Position numbers and translations under genes: made by a program. From contig NZ_JAVLVU010000001.1 of assembly GCF_031951985.1 (NCBI RefSeq), positions 1,736,001 through 1,800,000 of the forward strand: a stretch of 64,000 bases of DNA, read 5' to 3'. Source of the DNA: Mucilaginibacter terrae (GTDB taxonomy: Bacteria; Bacteroidota; Bacteroidia; Sphingobacteriales; Sphingobacteriaceae). The notes below the pieces were generated by a model. The model saw nothing but the letters and a program-made list of their open reading frames with translations. It was not told where the DNA came from and made no database searches. This document shows, piece after piece, positions 17,000-26,163 of the stretch (the first letter of the stretch is position 1; each line of letters starts with the position of its first letter).

Positions 17000-19900
17000 T
17001 TAAGGAATAAAATTCATCCCATAGAGCGGCTTTTTGAACCAAAGCCTGATCGTTGTGCCCATCCCGGGCTGGGAATTGAATTGAACAGTGGCACCCATTT
17101 CCGCTGCCCTGCTGTAAATATTGCCAAGGCCATTACGATCCGTTCCGATCTGCCCAACTTTATCCCCGGGGTCAAATCCGGCCCCATCATCCGCCACCAT
17201 TAACCCTGTAAGATGATCGACTCCGTCAATGACAGCCCTGATACGTTGGCACCCTGAATGCTTTACCGCATTGTTGATCGCCTCTTTCAAGATCAGGTAA
17301 AGGTTCTTTCTGGTTGGCATATCAACGTTTGCCGACCCGAGGGTGGGATGAAAGTCAAGTTCAAACCGGATGCCCTTGGCGTTGCAAAGTGGCTCCGCAT
17401 AGTTTTTAACGCGGTGAAAAACACGCTGCAAGAGGTCATTCTTTGGATTGATGGCCCAGACGATATCGCTCATTTCCGAAATGGTCTCGCCGCAAGTGTC
17501 GCTGATGATACTCAGCAAGTCATTTAATTGGGAAACATCCCCTTTAAGGCTGTACTTTTTGGCGACCTCGCTATACAGCGCGATACTACTTAAGGTGGAT
17601 CCAATCTGATCATGCAGATCCTGGGCAATATTGTTACGGATCCTTTGCTGCGCCAAAAGACCGTCGATCCGGTTGCGGTAAAATGCAAAACAGATACCGC
17701 AGACAGACACAACGAGCAGCCCGATGAACCAGCTTGTGAGCCAAAAGGGCGGATCAATGACGATGTGCAGGACCGACTCCCTGGTTGCCGATTGCCCTTT
17801 CCAGTTCGTTGCAGTCACCCTGAACGTATATTCACCACTCCTAAGATTAGCATACTCTGCAAAATTTCGCTTACCGGATGCTATCCAGACCTTATCAAAC
17901 CCCTCAAGCATGTAGGAATACCGCAGGTTGTCCCCGCTGTATTCGGGGGCAGAAAATTCAATTTTTATGCTGTTACGGGCGTAGTTGAGTTTGATTGGCC
18001 CCCTGTAAAGCAGATCATTGAAAGAGGTTTGAAAGACCTTGAAATCGGTAAAATAAATCGGAGGATCATGCCGTATCTTCGCGACCCGTGCAGGATCAAA
18101 CGTGATAAAATAGTTCCTTCCCGCAGCATAAACCGTACCTTCTCCGTCCTGATACAGATAGCCCGATAATCCGCTTGTATGCTGTATTTCGGGGATGTCG
18201 TAACAACTGTACACCCGGTCCGGGGTGCAATACCGGTGAACATGTCCGTTACATAACATCCAAAGGTTCTTTTGCTGGTCCAGGAGCATACCTTCTGTCA
18301 AGTTACTGGACTCCTGGAGATGTTTGAATTGCTGGGTCTTTACGGAAAAGTAACTGACGCCGCCACCATAGGTACTGATCCATAGATTGCCATTTGCGTC
18401 TTCCTTGATGTCAAAAACATCATTGTTGCTTAAAGAATCACGACTCCCGGGTGCGGTGGACAAATACCTTATCCGTTCCCGCCTGCCGGACCACCATCCA
18501 AGTCCGTTTTTGGAAGTCGCTAAAAGTATATCGTTATTCCTTTTTCGATAAAACAGCCGGATGAGGTTATCCGTGACATTATACCTTGACAAGATCTGTT
18601 TTACGGTATCCTCCCTGGACACCCATTGTTGGGTCTTGAGATCATAGTAAGTTAAAAAATGCCCATAAGGCGAGACCAAAAGTACCGGATGCCCATCCAG
18701 TGTATCCCGGATGACGGAAACGACCCTGGAACCGATGAGCTTTTTCATGACCGGGTCCTTCCCCGTATTGGGGAGCGGTGTAAGCTTATTATCCTTAAGG
18801 TCAAATAAAAACAAAGTATAGTCTGTTCCGATAAAGAAGCGGTTGTCCTTATCCTGAAAGAACTTGGTCACCGCCAGTGCTTGTCCTTTATAAACCAAGG
18901 GGATATGGAGCAGCTTGGACTTACCTGGTGTTTTGACAAAGATCCCCTGGTTCGTTCCGATCAGTAGCCTTCCACCGCTCTCTTTAAAGAAGTCATAGAT
19001 CATAACTTCCTGGTGATCGAAGGAGATTTTATGGAACTCAAATGGTTTAAATAACGGGTTATAAACGCTCACGCCGTTCTCCGTCCCAATCCACATTGTT
19101 CCGTCTTTTCCGGCATATACCACATTAGCGTGGTCGTCACCTAAGCTACCCATAACAAATTGGTCATGTTTGAGCATTCTTACCGAGCCGTCCTGCCCGT
19201 TATAGATGACGAGCCCGGTCTGCTTACCCGCCATCCAGATCTGGTGCTCACTATCTTCCGCGAAAGACAGGTAATCATCCGGTGGGAGGTGCGCCATCCG
19301 TAATTTCTTTTGGAAATGCTTGTCCGGATGCCCCTGGCTGTCCCAACGGTATACGGTTTTGTCCCAGCTCGCTATCCAGGTATTCCTGCTACTGTCCATG
19401 AAGATATCGGTGATACTCACATGCGGAAGCTTCGCATATAGATCATCGTAAGCATTATCATATTTGTAATGCAGATCCCGCGTATTGATCTTCAGTAATC
19501 CACCGCCCGCCCTGCCGACGAGCAATGTGTCTGCTTTGGTCATGGCAAGTGTGTAGATACATCGCGTACCAAGGGCAACCGGGGTATCGAACTTTTCAGT
19601 GGTCTTGTTGAACCGCACCGTATAATGGGCTGAAGTAGCCAGCCAGAGATTACCAAACCGGTCTTCCGCAATTTTGTTAATGCTGTTTTCCGGGATGCCT
19701 TCTCTGCCTGCGCCACGAAAGCGGTATTGCTTAAACTGGGAACCCGGTGCAAGACGGTAGTCGTACTTGGTCATTCCGCCATCTTGTGTCGCAATCCAAA
19801 GGATGCCGTCGTTATCTTCATGAAGGTCTTTGATGATATTACCTGACAGGGTGTGGATGGATCCCGGCGAATACCGGTAGGTTACCATATAGCGGCCATC

Positions 19901-20080
19901 ATAACGGTTCAGCCCATCCTCTGTCCCAAACCAGACAAAACCGCGGCGATCCTGCAATATGCAATTGACCTTTTTGTGTGAAAGGCCATGCTCCACATTG
20001 ATCTGCTTAAAATAAATATCCGCAGCCCTGGCAAAAAAAGGTTGCCCTATAATGAACAGGAGCAATATCCAATATTTCAT
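17000..20080 (-). CDS. Two-component sensor histidine kinase with beta-propeller and Y_Y_Y sensor
   Basis: About 1026 residues from ATG at 20080, which begins a signal peptide (MKYWILLLFIIGQPFFARA); ATG at 20092 is equally possible, and the open frame extends to 20224 without a good start. The periplasmic part contains repeated two-component-propeller motifs (for example 'DRRGFVWFGTEDGLNRYDG', 'EDANGNLWISTYGGGV'), then a Y_Y_Y domain ('YSYMLEGFDKVWI...LRSGEYTFRVTATN'). One membrane helix is at about 779-801, a HisKA_3 dimerisation domain has H823 in 'QDLHDQIGS', and a HATPase domain has 'EAINNAVKH' and 'DDGAGFDPGD'. Unlike many Bacteroides glycan sensors it lacks fused receiver and AraC domains; the NarL-type partner is the next gene. 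Confidence 0.93.
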   Translation of the reverse strand: MKYWILLLFIIGQPFFARAADIYFKQINVEHGLSHKKVNCILQDRRGFVWFGTEDGLNRYDGRYMVTYRYSPGSIHTLSGNIIKDLHEDNDGILWIATQDGGMTKYDYRLAPGSQFKQYRFRGAGREGIPENSINKIAEDRFGNLWLATSAHYTVRFNKTTEKFDTPVALGTRCIYTLAMTKADTLLVGRAGGGLLKINTRDLHYKYDNAYDDLYAKLPHVSITDIFMDSSRNTWIASWDKTVYRWDSQGHPDKHFQKKLRMAHLPPDDYLSFAEDSEHQIWMAGKQTGLVIYNGQDGSVRMLKHDQFVMGSLGDDHANVVYAGKDGTMWIGTENGVSVYNPLFKPFEFHKISFDHQEVMIYDFFKESGGRLLIGTNQGIFVKTPGKSKLLHIPLVYKGQALAVTKFFQDKDNRFFIGTDYTLFLFDLKDNKLTPLPNTGKDPVMKKLIGSRVVSVIRDTLDGHPVLLVSPYGHFLTYYDLKTQQWVSREDTVKQILSRYNVTDNLIRLFYRKRNNDILLATSKNGLGWWSGRRERIRYLSTAPGSRDSLSNNDVFDIKEDANGNLWISTYGGGVSYFSVKTQQFKHLQESSNLTEGMLLDQQKNLWMLCNGHVHRYCTPDRVYSCYDIPEIQHTSGLSGYLYQDGEGTVYAAGRNYFITFDPARVAKIRHDPPIYFTDFKVFQTSFNDLLYRGPIKLNYARNSIKIEFSAPEYSGDNLRYSYMLEGFDKVWIASGKRNFAEYANLRSGEYTFRVTATNWKGQSATRESVLHIVIDPPFWLTSWFIGLLVVSVCGICFAFYRNRIDGLLAQQRIRNNIAQDLHDQIGSTLSSIALYSEVAKKYSLKGDVSQLNDLLSIISDTCGETISEMSDIVWAINPKNDLLQRVFHRVKNYAEPLCNAKGIRFELDFHPTLGSANVDMPTRKNLYLILKEAINNAVKHSGCQRIRAVIDGVDHLTGLMVADDGAGFDPGDKVGQIGTDRNGLGNIYSRAAEMGATVQFNSQPGMGTTIRLWFKKPLYGMNFIP

Positions 20081-20217
20081 ATCATTAACCATTATCGGAA
20101 CCAAAGGACCGGTCAGACTGGGCCGCGCAGGCTTCCTTTTGTTAGCAACCTCAAAGTATCCGTTGCAAAGGTATTTATCCCCAATCCACGAAGAGTCAGC
20201 CAAATGTTGTTGACCGC

Positions 20218-20249
20218 ATACCAATAATGGCTATATGAATACCAGTAAT
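20218..20249 (-). promoter_or_regulatory. Direct repeat and TATAGCC element upstream of the sensor kinase
   Basis: Two 11-bp repeats (minus strand ATTACTGGTAT and ATTATTGGTAT, one mismatch) start 21 bp apart at 20218 and 20239. TATAGCC-ATTAT-TGG lies between and over them (20221-20235). Direct repeats two helical turns apart suit a dimeric response regulator, so this may be autoregulation. The rest of the 313-bp gap 20081-20393 holds a candidate minus-strand -7 box (TACCTTTG, 20166-20173) and nothing else recognised. Confidence 0.4.
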
Positions 20250-20393
20250 TTTTAGCGTCGGCTGATCCGGCTCTTCCGGACCCGGTCCTGTCCTCAATCA
20301 AGACTTAGGACCATCTGACTCCTGCGAAGAAAGTCAGGTTGATCAGCGGATGCGCAATTGTTTAAAGAAGCAGGTTGCCAAAACCATAGCAAG

Positions 20394-21183
20394 CTAGCTG
20401 ATCGCTACCTCAGAAGGTGTCTTTCCGAACTCCTTTTTGAACGCGAAAGAGAAGTGAGAAAGATCTTCAAAGCCTACTTCCAGATATACTTCATTCGGGT
20501 TTTTGATTTTGCGTCCGGATTTTGAAGTAAGCTTCATCCAGGCGCTTTTTTTTGAGCCAGTTTCCCGGGTTCGTCCCAAACGTCTTTTGAAAATCCCGCT
20601 TAAAGGTAGACAGGCTTCTTCCGGTGAGGAATGCAAAGCGATCCAGGCTGACATTGAACCGGAAGTTCGTGTTCATAAACTCTTCCAGATCAATTTTATC
20701 AGGAATGCCGAAGTTAAAGAAGACGCTGGCCAGGTCAGGTTGCGACTTCAATAAGATCAGCAACAGTTCTTCGCGTTTAATGTCTGCAAAAGTCTTATCA
20801 AGCTGCCGGTTGCCATGATAATAGGGTTCCAGCGATTGGATATAGCTTTTTAATAATTCGTTTTCCTTGATAAACAGAAATGAATCGCCATTTCCGGACG
20901 GCTTGACGTCGTAGGAATGGCGATTCACAAACTGTTTTAGAAATGTCTCATCAAGGGTAATGATGATCTTTTCAAATTGATCATGCTCCCGGTACTTCGT
21001 ATAGCGGATCAGGTGATTTTTCCGGGCGATGAAGTAATCGCCCGGTCGCATAGCATAGCGCTTACTTCCGTCATAGGCCAACATCGTGCCTTTAAGAAGA
21101 AACATAAAGAAATGTTCCGGGATAAATTGCTCCGGCGATATCTCGGGACCTAAATAACAGGAATGAATGCTATTCATGCTCAA
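20394..21183 (-). pseudogene. Frameshifted AraC family regulator
   Basis: Reading frame 1 (21183 to 20491) encodes the sensing domain and first HTH ('RFAFLTGRSLSTFKRDFQKTFGTNPGNWLKKKRLDEAYFKI'); the second HTH ('EVYLEVGFEDLSHFSFAFKKEFGKTPSEVAIS') is in another frame and ends at 20394. Aligned with the intact paralog at 37451-38269, the gap between the two parts is 28 nt where 27 are expected, so one base has been gained at about 20494-20512, in short G/T runs. It is either a real inactivation or a sequencing error. The gene follows the reductase gene by 31 bp and was probably its co-transcribed autoregulator. Confidence 0.85.
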
Positions 21184-21214
21184 ATTTAATACTTAACTTC
21201 ATTCAGGAAAGAAC

Positions 21215-22174
21215 TCACGCCACAGTGCTGTCCACACTTGCTAAGATTGCCTCCTCTTTACTTCTTGGTTGCCAGCCTAAAATGTCCACAGCCTTTCTAT
21301 TAGACATTTGCGTATACATCTCCGGTTGGGTTGGTTTCATTTCAGCAATGCGATCCGCCTTTTGGGGACGTTCTGTTTTGATCAGCTGTGCGACATCATA
21401 AAAGCTTACTGCCCCATCCGAGGTTGCCAGAAAACGTTGCCCTCTGGCTTCCGGGTGCAACATGGCTTTGATGTGAATACCGGCCACATCACGCACGTCA
21501 ACTATTCCAAACGTGAAAGCCGGGCTTTCCGTAACCGTGCCTTCCAAGATCGCTTTAATGACACCTTCATAGGAGGCCGGGTAGATATCTCCGATGACCG
21601 GACCGAAGATACCAACGGGGTTGATAACGCTCAACTCCATGTCGCCACCCTCCTTCCTGATAAATTCCCAGGCCGCTTTTTCAGCGATCGTTTTCGACTT
21701 GATATAAGGCGCGACGGAAGCGTTCTCATCCGTCCAATCCTCTTCTGTAAATGTATGACCTTTACGATCTGCACCATAACCGATCGCAGCGAAAGATGAT
21801 GTAAGTACGACCCGCTTCACCCCACTCAGTTTAGCAACCTTCAGCACCCTTAATGAGCCGTCCCTGGCAGGGATGATCAGATCATTTTCGTCCTCAGGTT
21901 CAACCAATGGAAAGGGAGATGCCACATGCAGGACATAATCACAACCTTCCGTGGCCTCGTTCCAGCCTTTATCGGCTGTCAAGTCAGCCTCGAAAAAATG
22001 CAGGTCCTGCAGTTCCGTTATGCCGCCTTTTGCTAAGGCGCTTATGATATTTTCTTTTTTGGAAAGGGAACGCAGCGTCGTATGAACGGTATAGCCCTGT
22101 TGCAGGAGTTGTAAAATGGTATGAATTCCCACGAATCCACTTCCGCCTGTTACTAATACTTTTTTATTTTTCAT
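21215..22174 (-). CDS. NAD(P)-dependent epimerase/reductase (dihydroflavonol-reductase-like, extended SDR)
   Basis: 319 residues from ATG at 22174 (MKNKKVLVTGGSGFVGIHTILQLL); upstream in-frame starts have no similarity to the family. Cofactor loop GGSGFVG at residues 9-15, 'TLRS' after beta-2, 'HVASPFPL', catalytic Ser in 'VVLTSSFAAIGYG', and the YxxxK motif as YIKSK in 'APYIKSKTIAEKAAW'. These are hallmarks of the aldehyde/dihydroflavonol-reductase subgroup that reduces carbonyls with NADPH. First gene of an operon with the AraC gene and preceded by the tandem TGAC-box operator. Confidence 0.92.
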   Translation of the reverse strand: MKNKKVLVTGGSGFVGIHTILQLLQQGYTVHTTLRSLSKKENIISALAKGGITELQDLHFFEADLTADKGWNEATEGCDYVLHVASPFPLVEPEDENDLIIPARDGSLRVLKVAKLSGVKRVVLTSSFAAIGYGADRKGHTFTEEDWTDENASVAPYIKSKTIAEKAAWEFIRKEGGDMELSVINPVGIFGPVIGDIYPASYEGVIKAILEGTVTESPAFTFGIVDVRDVAGIHIKAMLHPEARGQRFLATSDGAVSFYDVAQLIKTERPQKADRIAEMKPTQPEMYTQMSNRKAVDILGWQPRSKEEAILASVDSTVA

Positions 22175-22226
22175 GGTCTGAATTTTAAATGTACAGGCAA
22201 AATTCAGCATTAAAACCCGAGTTCGT

Positions 22227-22265
22227 TTTGTTGTGAAGGTCAAATTTGCTTTGTTGTACGGGTCA
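22227..22265 (-). promoter_or_regulatory. Tandem TGAC-box operator, copy 1 (reductase-AraC operon)
   Basis: On the minus strand: TGAC-N6-AACAAA, spacer GCAAATT, TGAC-N6-AACAAA. The two half-sites start 23 bp apart. The same 39-bp architecture occurs at 37332-37370 and 47003-47041. It ends 52 bp from the reductase start codon. The rest of the gap up to the next plus-strand gene (22266-22570) has no other recognised feature. Confidence 0.75.
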
Positions 22266-22570
22266 TCTTTTTAAGGCAACTTCATTCGATAGCTGGTTGC
22301 CTCCCCTCCACCGTTCGAGCTTAGCCGTTGAACCTGAGCGTATTGCAACCGGACCTCTCTCAATCACTACCCTGGTCAAATTTGCAGACCGAACCAACAG
22401 CTTGAAATGCGGTCCCAAAAATTCTTGATTTTTTTTCGCGCCCGCCGAACTTTCGTATGAGTTACGGCATCATTACTCATATTTAACAATGTTAACTTAT
22501 GAACAAACAAAATTTCAAGCGAAGCATGGGTTCGGATACTACCGGCACCCGTAGGAGATCAGGAAAAAAG

Positions 22571-23659
22571 ATGACAAAAACTTTCAAGGGGATCAACCTG
22601 CTCTGTTGCTGTCTGCTAATGACCACGGTATCGACGGCCTCCTGCAGCAAGGAAGCAGATATTGCGGCTAATGGGCGCAATGACTACTTTAAACCCGACT
22701 CCGGTGTCCAGACCGGCGGTGCAAAGCTCATACCTGTCAAAACGGCGAAAGGAACATTCAACGTATGGACCAAAAGAGTGGGCAATAATCCCAAGATCAA
22801 GGTACTGATCCTGTCTGGCGGCCCCGGCGCGAGTTCTGAATACCTGGAATGCATGGATAGCTTTTTCCCACGGGAAGGGATTGAATACATTTACTATGAC
22901 CAATTGGCAACCGGACGCTCTGATAATCCGAAAGACACTGCGTTATTTGACCTGGGAAGGAGTGTTGAAGAGGTGGAGCAAGTACGAAAAGCGCTAAATC
23001 TGAATGCTGACAACTTTTATCTGTACGGGCATTCATGGGGCGGTATCGCTGCCATGGAATATGCGCTTAAATATCAGCAGAACCTGAAGGCGCTGATCGT
23101 GTCAGATATGATGTCGAGTGCTGCCGACTATAACCGATATGCCAACGACGTGTTAGCGAAACAGATCAACCCTGACGTATTAAAAGAGATCAGGGCGATC
23201 GAAGCCAAGGGAGATTTTGAAAATCCCCGCTATATGGAATTGCTCGTTCCGCATTTTTATGCCAAGTTCATTTGCCGTATTCCGGTCGAACAATGGCCGG
23301 AGCCATTGAACCGTGCTTTCGGAAAGATCAACCATGATTTTTACACCATCATGCAGGGACCAAGTGAGTTCGGGCTGCGGGGAAAATTGACCGGCTGGGA
23401 TATCAAGGCGAAGTTGCCAGGCATAACGGTCCCCGTACTGACCATTGGTGCCAGATATGACACCATGGATCCCGATCATATGAAATGGATCGCTTCGCAA
23501 GTTAAGCACGGCAGTTTCCTGTATTGCCCAAATGGCAGCCATATGTGCTTCTACGATGATCAGCAGGTTTACTTTCAGGGTCTGATCCAATTCATCAAAG
23601 CCATTGATTCCGGAAAGCAAGCGTTATCGTTCAATTCGTCATCAACAAAGGCACATTAA
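22571..23659 (+). CDS. Proline iminopeptidase-like alpha/beta hydrolase lipoprotein
   Basis: 362 residues from ATG at 22571, chosen because AGGA (22561-22564) is suitably placed and it gives a compact signal peptide with lipobox Cys in 'VSTASCSKEAD'; ATG at 22499 would add 24 polar residues. Alpha/beta hydrolase of the S33 peptidase type: oxyanion-region 'LSGGPGASSEYLE', nucleophile elbow GHSWGG, Asp in 'GARYDTMDPDHM', His in 'GSHMCFYDDQ'. It would hydrolyse N-terminal residues from peptides, or act as an esterase, anchored in an envelope membrane. It overlaps the next hydrolase by 1 bp. Confidence 0.92.
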   Translation: MTKTFKGINLLCCCLLMTTVSTASCSKEADIAANGRNDYFKPDSGVQTGGAKLIPVKTAKGTFNVWTKRVGNNPKIKVLILSGGPGASSEYLECMDSFFPREGIEYIYYDQLATGRSDNPKDTALFDLGRSVEEVEQVRKALNLNADNFYLYGHSWGGIAAMEYALKYQQNLKALIVSDMMSSAADYNRYANDVLAKQINPDVLKEIRAIEAKGDFENPRYMELLVPHFYAKFICRIPVEQWPEPLNRAFGKINHDFYTIMQGPSEFGLRGKLTGWDIKAKLPGITVPVLTIGARYDTMDPDHMKWIASQVKHGSFLYCPNGSHMCFYDDQQVYFQGLIQFIKAIDSGKQALSFNSSSTKAH

Positions 23660-24657
23660 TGAAAAGCTACCGATTTATGCAAGCTATAAAATTCATGACG
23701 GCGGTCTTGTTATGCCTGGTGTTAACGTCGACTCCCGCATTATCATCAACCCAGGCTGTACTTGAAAAAACTAACCTAAGCAACATGGAAGAGGGTGAAC
23801 ACTATGCGGACGTCAATGGCGTCCGCCTGCATTATTATGTCAGGGGGCATAAGCGTCCTGTCCTGCTCGTCCCCTCTCCGGGCTGGGGCGTAAATGTTAA
23901 CTATTTGATACCGATCCGTGTTTTTGAAAGGCATTTCACGGTTGTTTACGTTGATACGAGGCTCAGCGGAAAATCCTCCGGTCCGGCTGATGCTAGCCAA
24001 TATACGGAAGCGCACTTCATCGGCGATATCGAAGCGATGCGAAAACACCTGGGATTAGTGAAATTTTCCCTGGCGGGGCATTCGGCTTCCGGGCACCTTG
24101 TGTTAGCCTACGCCCTAGAACATGGGAAGAACCTGACAGCGCTGATCACCATCGATGCCATTGTTGCCCGCGACAGTCTTCGTGCCGCTGAGATGAAAGG
24201 GCGGATCGACAAAAAAGCGCAGGAGCCGTACTATAAGGCGCATCCTGCGATATACCGTAAAGCTTATGAACAGTTCTATGGCTTAAGCGGCAAAGAAGCA
24301 TCACTAAAACAACAGCTCATGACGTACGGATATTTCTATTTGTACGAACCATCAAAGGCACCTGCCCTGATCTCGCAGCTAAGCTTCAATGATACGGTAA
24401 ACACTTATACGGATCAGGCAGGCTATACCACGCAGAACCTTTTGCCTGAATTGCCCAGGATCACGGTGCCGACCTTGATCGTTTCCGGTGATGATGACTT
24501 TATTTGCGATCCTTTAACGCAGGCGACCCGCATGCATGGAAAGATCATCAATTCCAAGCTTTTGATCATCAAACAAAGCGGGCACTTTCCTTGGGTGGAA
24601 CAACCGCAACAGTTTGATTTTGCATGTGAGCAATGGTTACGGGGGCTTCGTTTATAA
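23659..24657 (+). CDS. Secreted alpha/beta hydrolase
   Basis: 332 residues. N-terminal signal peptide (hydrophobic 10-30, cleavage near 'ALSSTQA'). Alpha/beta hydrolase fold: 'VPSPGWGVN' in the HG-like position, 'VDTRLSGKS', nucleophile elbow GHSASG, Asp in 'VSGDDDFICDP', His in 'KQSGHFPWVEQP'. The ATG overlaps the preceding TAA by one base (TAATG), so the two hydrolases are translationally coupled. Substrate unknown; pairing with a proline iminopeptidase-like enzyme suggests peptide or ester turnover in the periplasm. Confidence 0.9.
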   Translation: MKSYRFMQAIKFMTAVLLCLVLTSTPALSSTQAVLEKTNLSNMEEGEHYADVNGVRLHYYVRGHKRPVLLVPSPGWGVNVNYLIPIRVFERHFTVVYVDTRLSGKSSGPADASQYTEAHFIGDIEAMRKHLGLVKFSLAGHSASGHLVLAYALEHGKNLTALITIDAIVARDSLRAAEMKGRIDKKAQEPYYKAHPAIYRKAYEQFYGLSGKEASLKQQLMTYGYFYLYEPSKAPALISQLSFNDTVNTYTDQAGYTTQNLLPELPRITVPTLIVSGDDDFICDPLTQATRMHGKIINSKLLIIKQSGHFPWVEQPQQFDFACEQWLRGLRL

Positions 24658-24703
24658 AGTTATCGAAACACCTTATTTCCCGGTACCCGGTTGACCAATC
24701 CTT

Positions 24704-24733
24704 GCCGGTAATGCTGATGCCAGCATTACCGGC
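24704..24733 (+). terminator. Stem-loop terminator after the hydrolase pair
   Basis: Perfect 13-bp arms (24704-24716 and 24721-24733), tetraloop ATGC, then a short TTT. It lies 47 bp after the hydrolase stop and before the response-regulator gene. Confidence 0.7.
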
Positions 24734-24776
24734 TTTCAGCTGAATAAACCATTAATCTTACGCCATTCCATGACCT

Positions 24777-25427
24777 ATGAAAACAAAGATTATTATTTTC
24801 GAACAAGACAAGTCTTTCCTCAGTACGATCTCGCAAATCCTAAAGACCGACCCGACCCTGGAAGTTGTGGGTGAGTTCCCGGAAGCAGCAGGTTGTCTGG
24901 AAAAAGTGATCCGGTACAATGCAGATATCGTTTTATTGGATATCGAAACAAAAGGAACCGGAATCGATATGATCACCGCCCTGAACAGCGAATTACCCCA
25001 TGTTCAAATACTTGTTCAAACAAGTGCGGACGATGAAATGATGATCGTTCAATGCATCAAGGCGGGGGCCGCAGGTTACCTCCGGAAAGCTGATCTAACC
25101 AGCAAATTAATTACCAGTATCAGTGAGCTAAGAAATGGTGGAGCGCCTATAAGCAGCGAGATCTCGCGGAAAGTCCTGAACATCATCTACCGCTCGCCTG
25201 ACCTTAAATCCATGCAGCCCCAGCCCGAAAATTGCTATAACCTGACCGCAAAGGAAAAAGAGGTTCTAAGCAATATTGTCAATGGGCTGAGCCACAAAAT
25301 GATCGCGGCTGACATGAGGATCCGCTATGATACGGTCCGCAATCATGTAAAGAAAATTTATGAGAAGCTTAATGTAGCTTCACTAACAGAGGTTGTCGCC
25401 AAAGCGATCTATCAGGAGATCGTTTAA
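24777..25427 (+). CDS. NarL/LuxR-type response regulator, orphan, atypical acidic pocket
   Basis: 216 residues, paralog of the regulator at 16337 along its whole length. The phosphoacceptor D55 is kept in 'IVLLDIETKG', but the usual acidic pair is E9-Q10 ('IIFEQDKS') and the loop after D55 lacks the M-P-G motif. The C-terminal HTH is intact ('LTAKEKEVLSNIVNGLSHKMIAADMRIRYDTVRNHVKKIYEKL'). No kinase gene is adjacent. It may respond to the kinase at 17000, compete with the first regulator at shared sites, or work without phosphorylation. Confidence 0.92.
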   Translation: MKTKIIIFEQDKSFLSTISQILKTDPTLEVVGEFPEAAGCLEKVIRYNADIVLLDIETKGTGIDMITALNSELPHVQILVQTSADDEMMIVQCIKAGAAGYLRKADLTSKLITSISELRNGGAPISSEISRKVLNIIYRSPDLKSMQPQPENCYNLTAKEKEVLSNIVNGLSHKMIAADMRIRYDTVRNHVKKIYEKLNVASLTEVVAKAIYQEIV

Positions 25428-25492
25428 GGCATTCATTTTAACCGGGTAAATCATTCGTGATCCACCCATCCTACCGGGATCTCAATTAGCGG

Positions 25493-25538
25493 CCGACCCC
25501 ATCAAATGATAAATGTTACTGTCATTTGATGGGGTCGG
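25493..25538 (+). terminator. Rho-independent terminator after the response regulator
   Basis: Perfect 17-bp arms (25493-25509 and 25522-25538) with a 12-nt loop and a following TTGTTT. Very strong stem. Confidence 0.85.
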
Positions 25539-25695
25539 TTGTTTAAAGGGTATTGCCTGCTGCTTCAAGGTTGATTCGCAGTGACCGGCGACGGCTTCCC
25601 GTTCGTCGATTACCTATGATAAGCGACCAACAGCATGGCTGCCGGCTCCTTACCCATCGCCGCGGTTATCCGTTCACCTCGTTGGCAAGGCACGC

Positions 25696-26163
25696 TTACT
25701 GCTGGGCAGGATGGGAAGATTTACGGAGATCGACGTTAAAAACTTCATCATCCGGCAAAACGCACAAACTATCAGTCTCTATCATATAGGCAATAGTTCC
25801 ATGTACCACAGCATGCCTTGACCTGAGGCGGATCTTCTGCTCGAACGTTGCCTCCTGATTAAAGTAAGCAAGCCTCATTCTAAAGAGGTCACTATAAATA
25901 ACTGTGGGCTGGCTTTCTTTGATGCCACCAACTAACTCAAATTGTGTTGATGGTAAAAAGGATATCCGGGTCGGGATCGGGCCGCCCTCAGGTACGGTCG
26001 TCGAGTAGATCAAGCATTCCGGGCCTATCTCTGCCCTGATCCTGAGCGTAGCTTCGTCCCCGTGGCGTTCAACAACTGAATATGACCAGGTTACCTGCGT
26101 TTGTGCCGATACGCCAATACCGCAAAGCAGAAGCGACAAGGTCAGGATGATACATTTTTTCAT
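25696..26163 (-). CDS. Stand-alone DsbD alpha-domain-like secreted protein
   Basis: 155 residues. Signal peptide to about residue 20 (GIGVSAQ). The mature part follows the pattern of the N-terminal domain of DsbD: 'VTWSYSVVER', 'ECLIYSTTVPEGGPIPTRISF', 'GIKESQP', 'RLAYFNQEATFEQKI', 'HGTIAYMIETDSLCVLPDDEVFNVDL'. DsbD normally carries two cysteines in the YMxC...C segment for passing electrons; only one is visible here, plus one in 'PECLIYS', so redox activity is doubtful. Single-gene unit at the end of the minus strand before the ECF sigma gene. Confidence 0.75.
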   Translation of the reverse strand: MKKCIILTLSLLLCGIGVSAQTQVTWSYSVVERHGDEATLRIRAEIGPECLIYSTTVPEGGPIPTRISFLPSTQFELVGGIKESQPTVIYSDLFRMRLAYFNQEATFEQKIRLRSRHAVVHGTIAYMIETDSLCVLPDDEVFNVDLRKSSHPAQQ

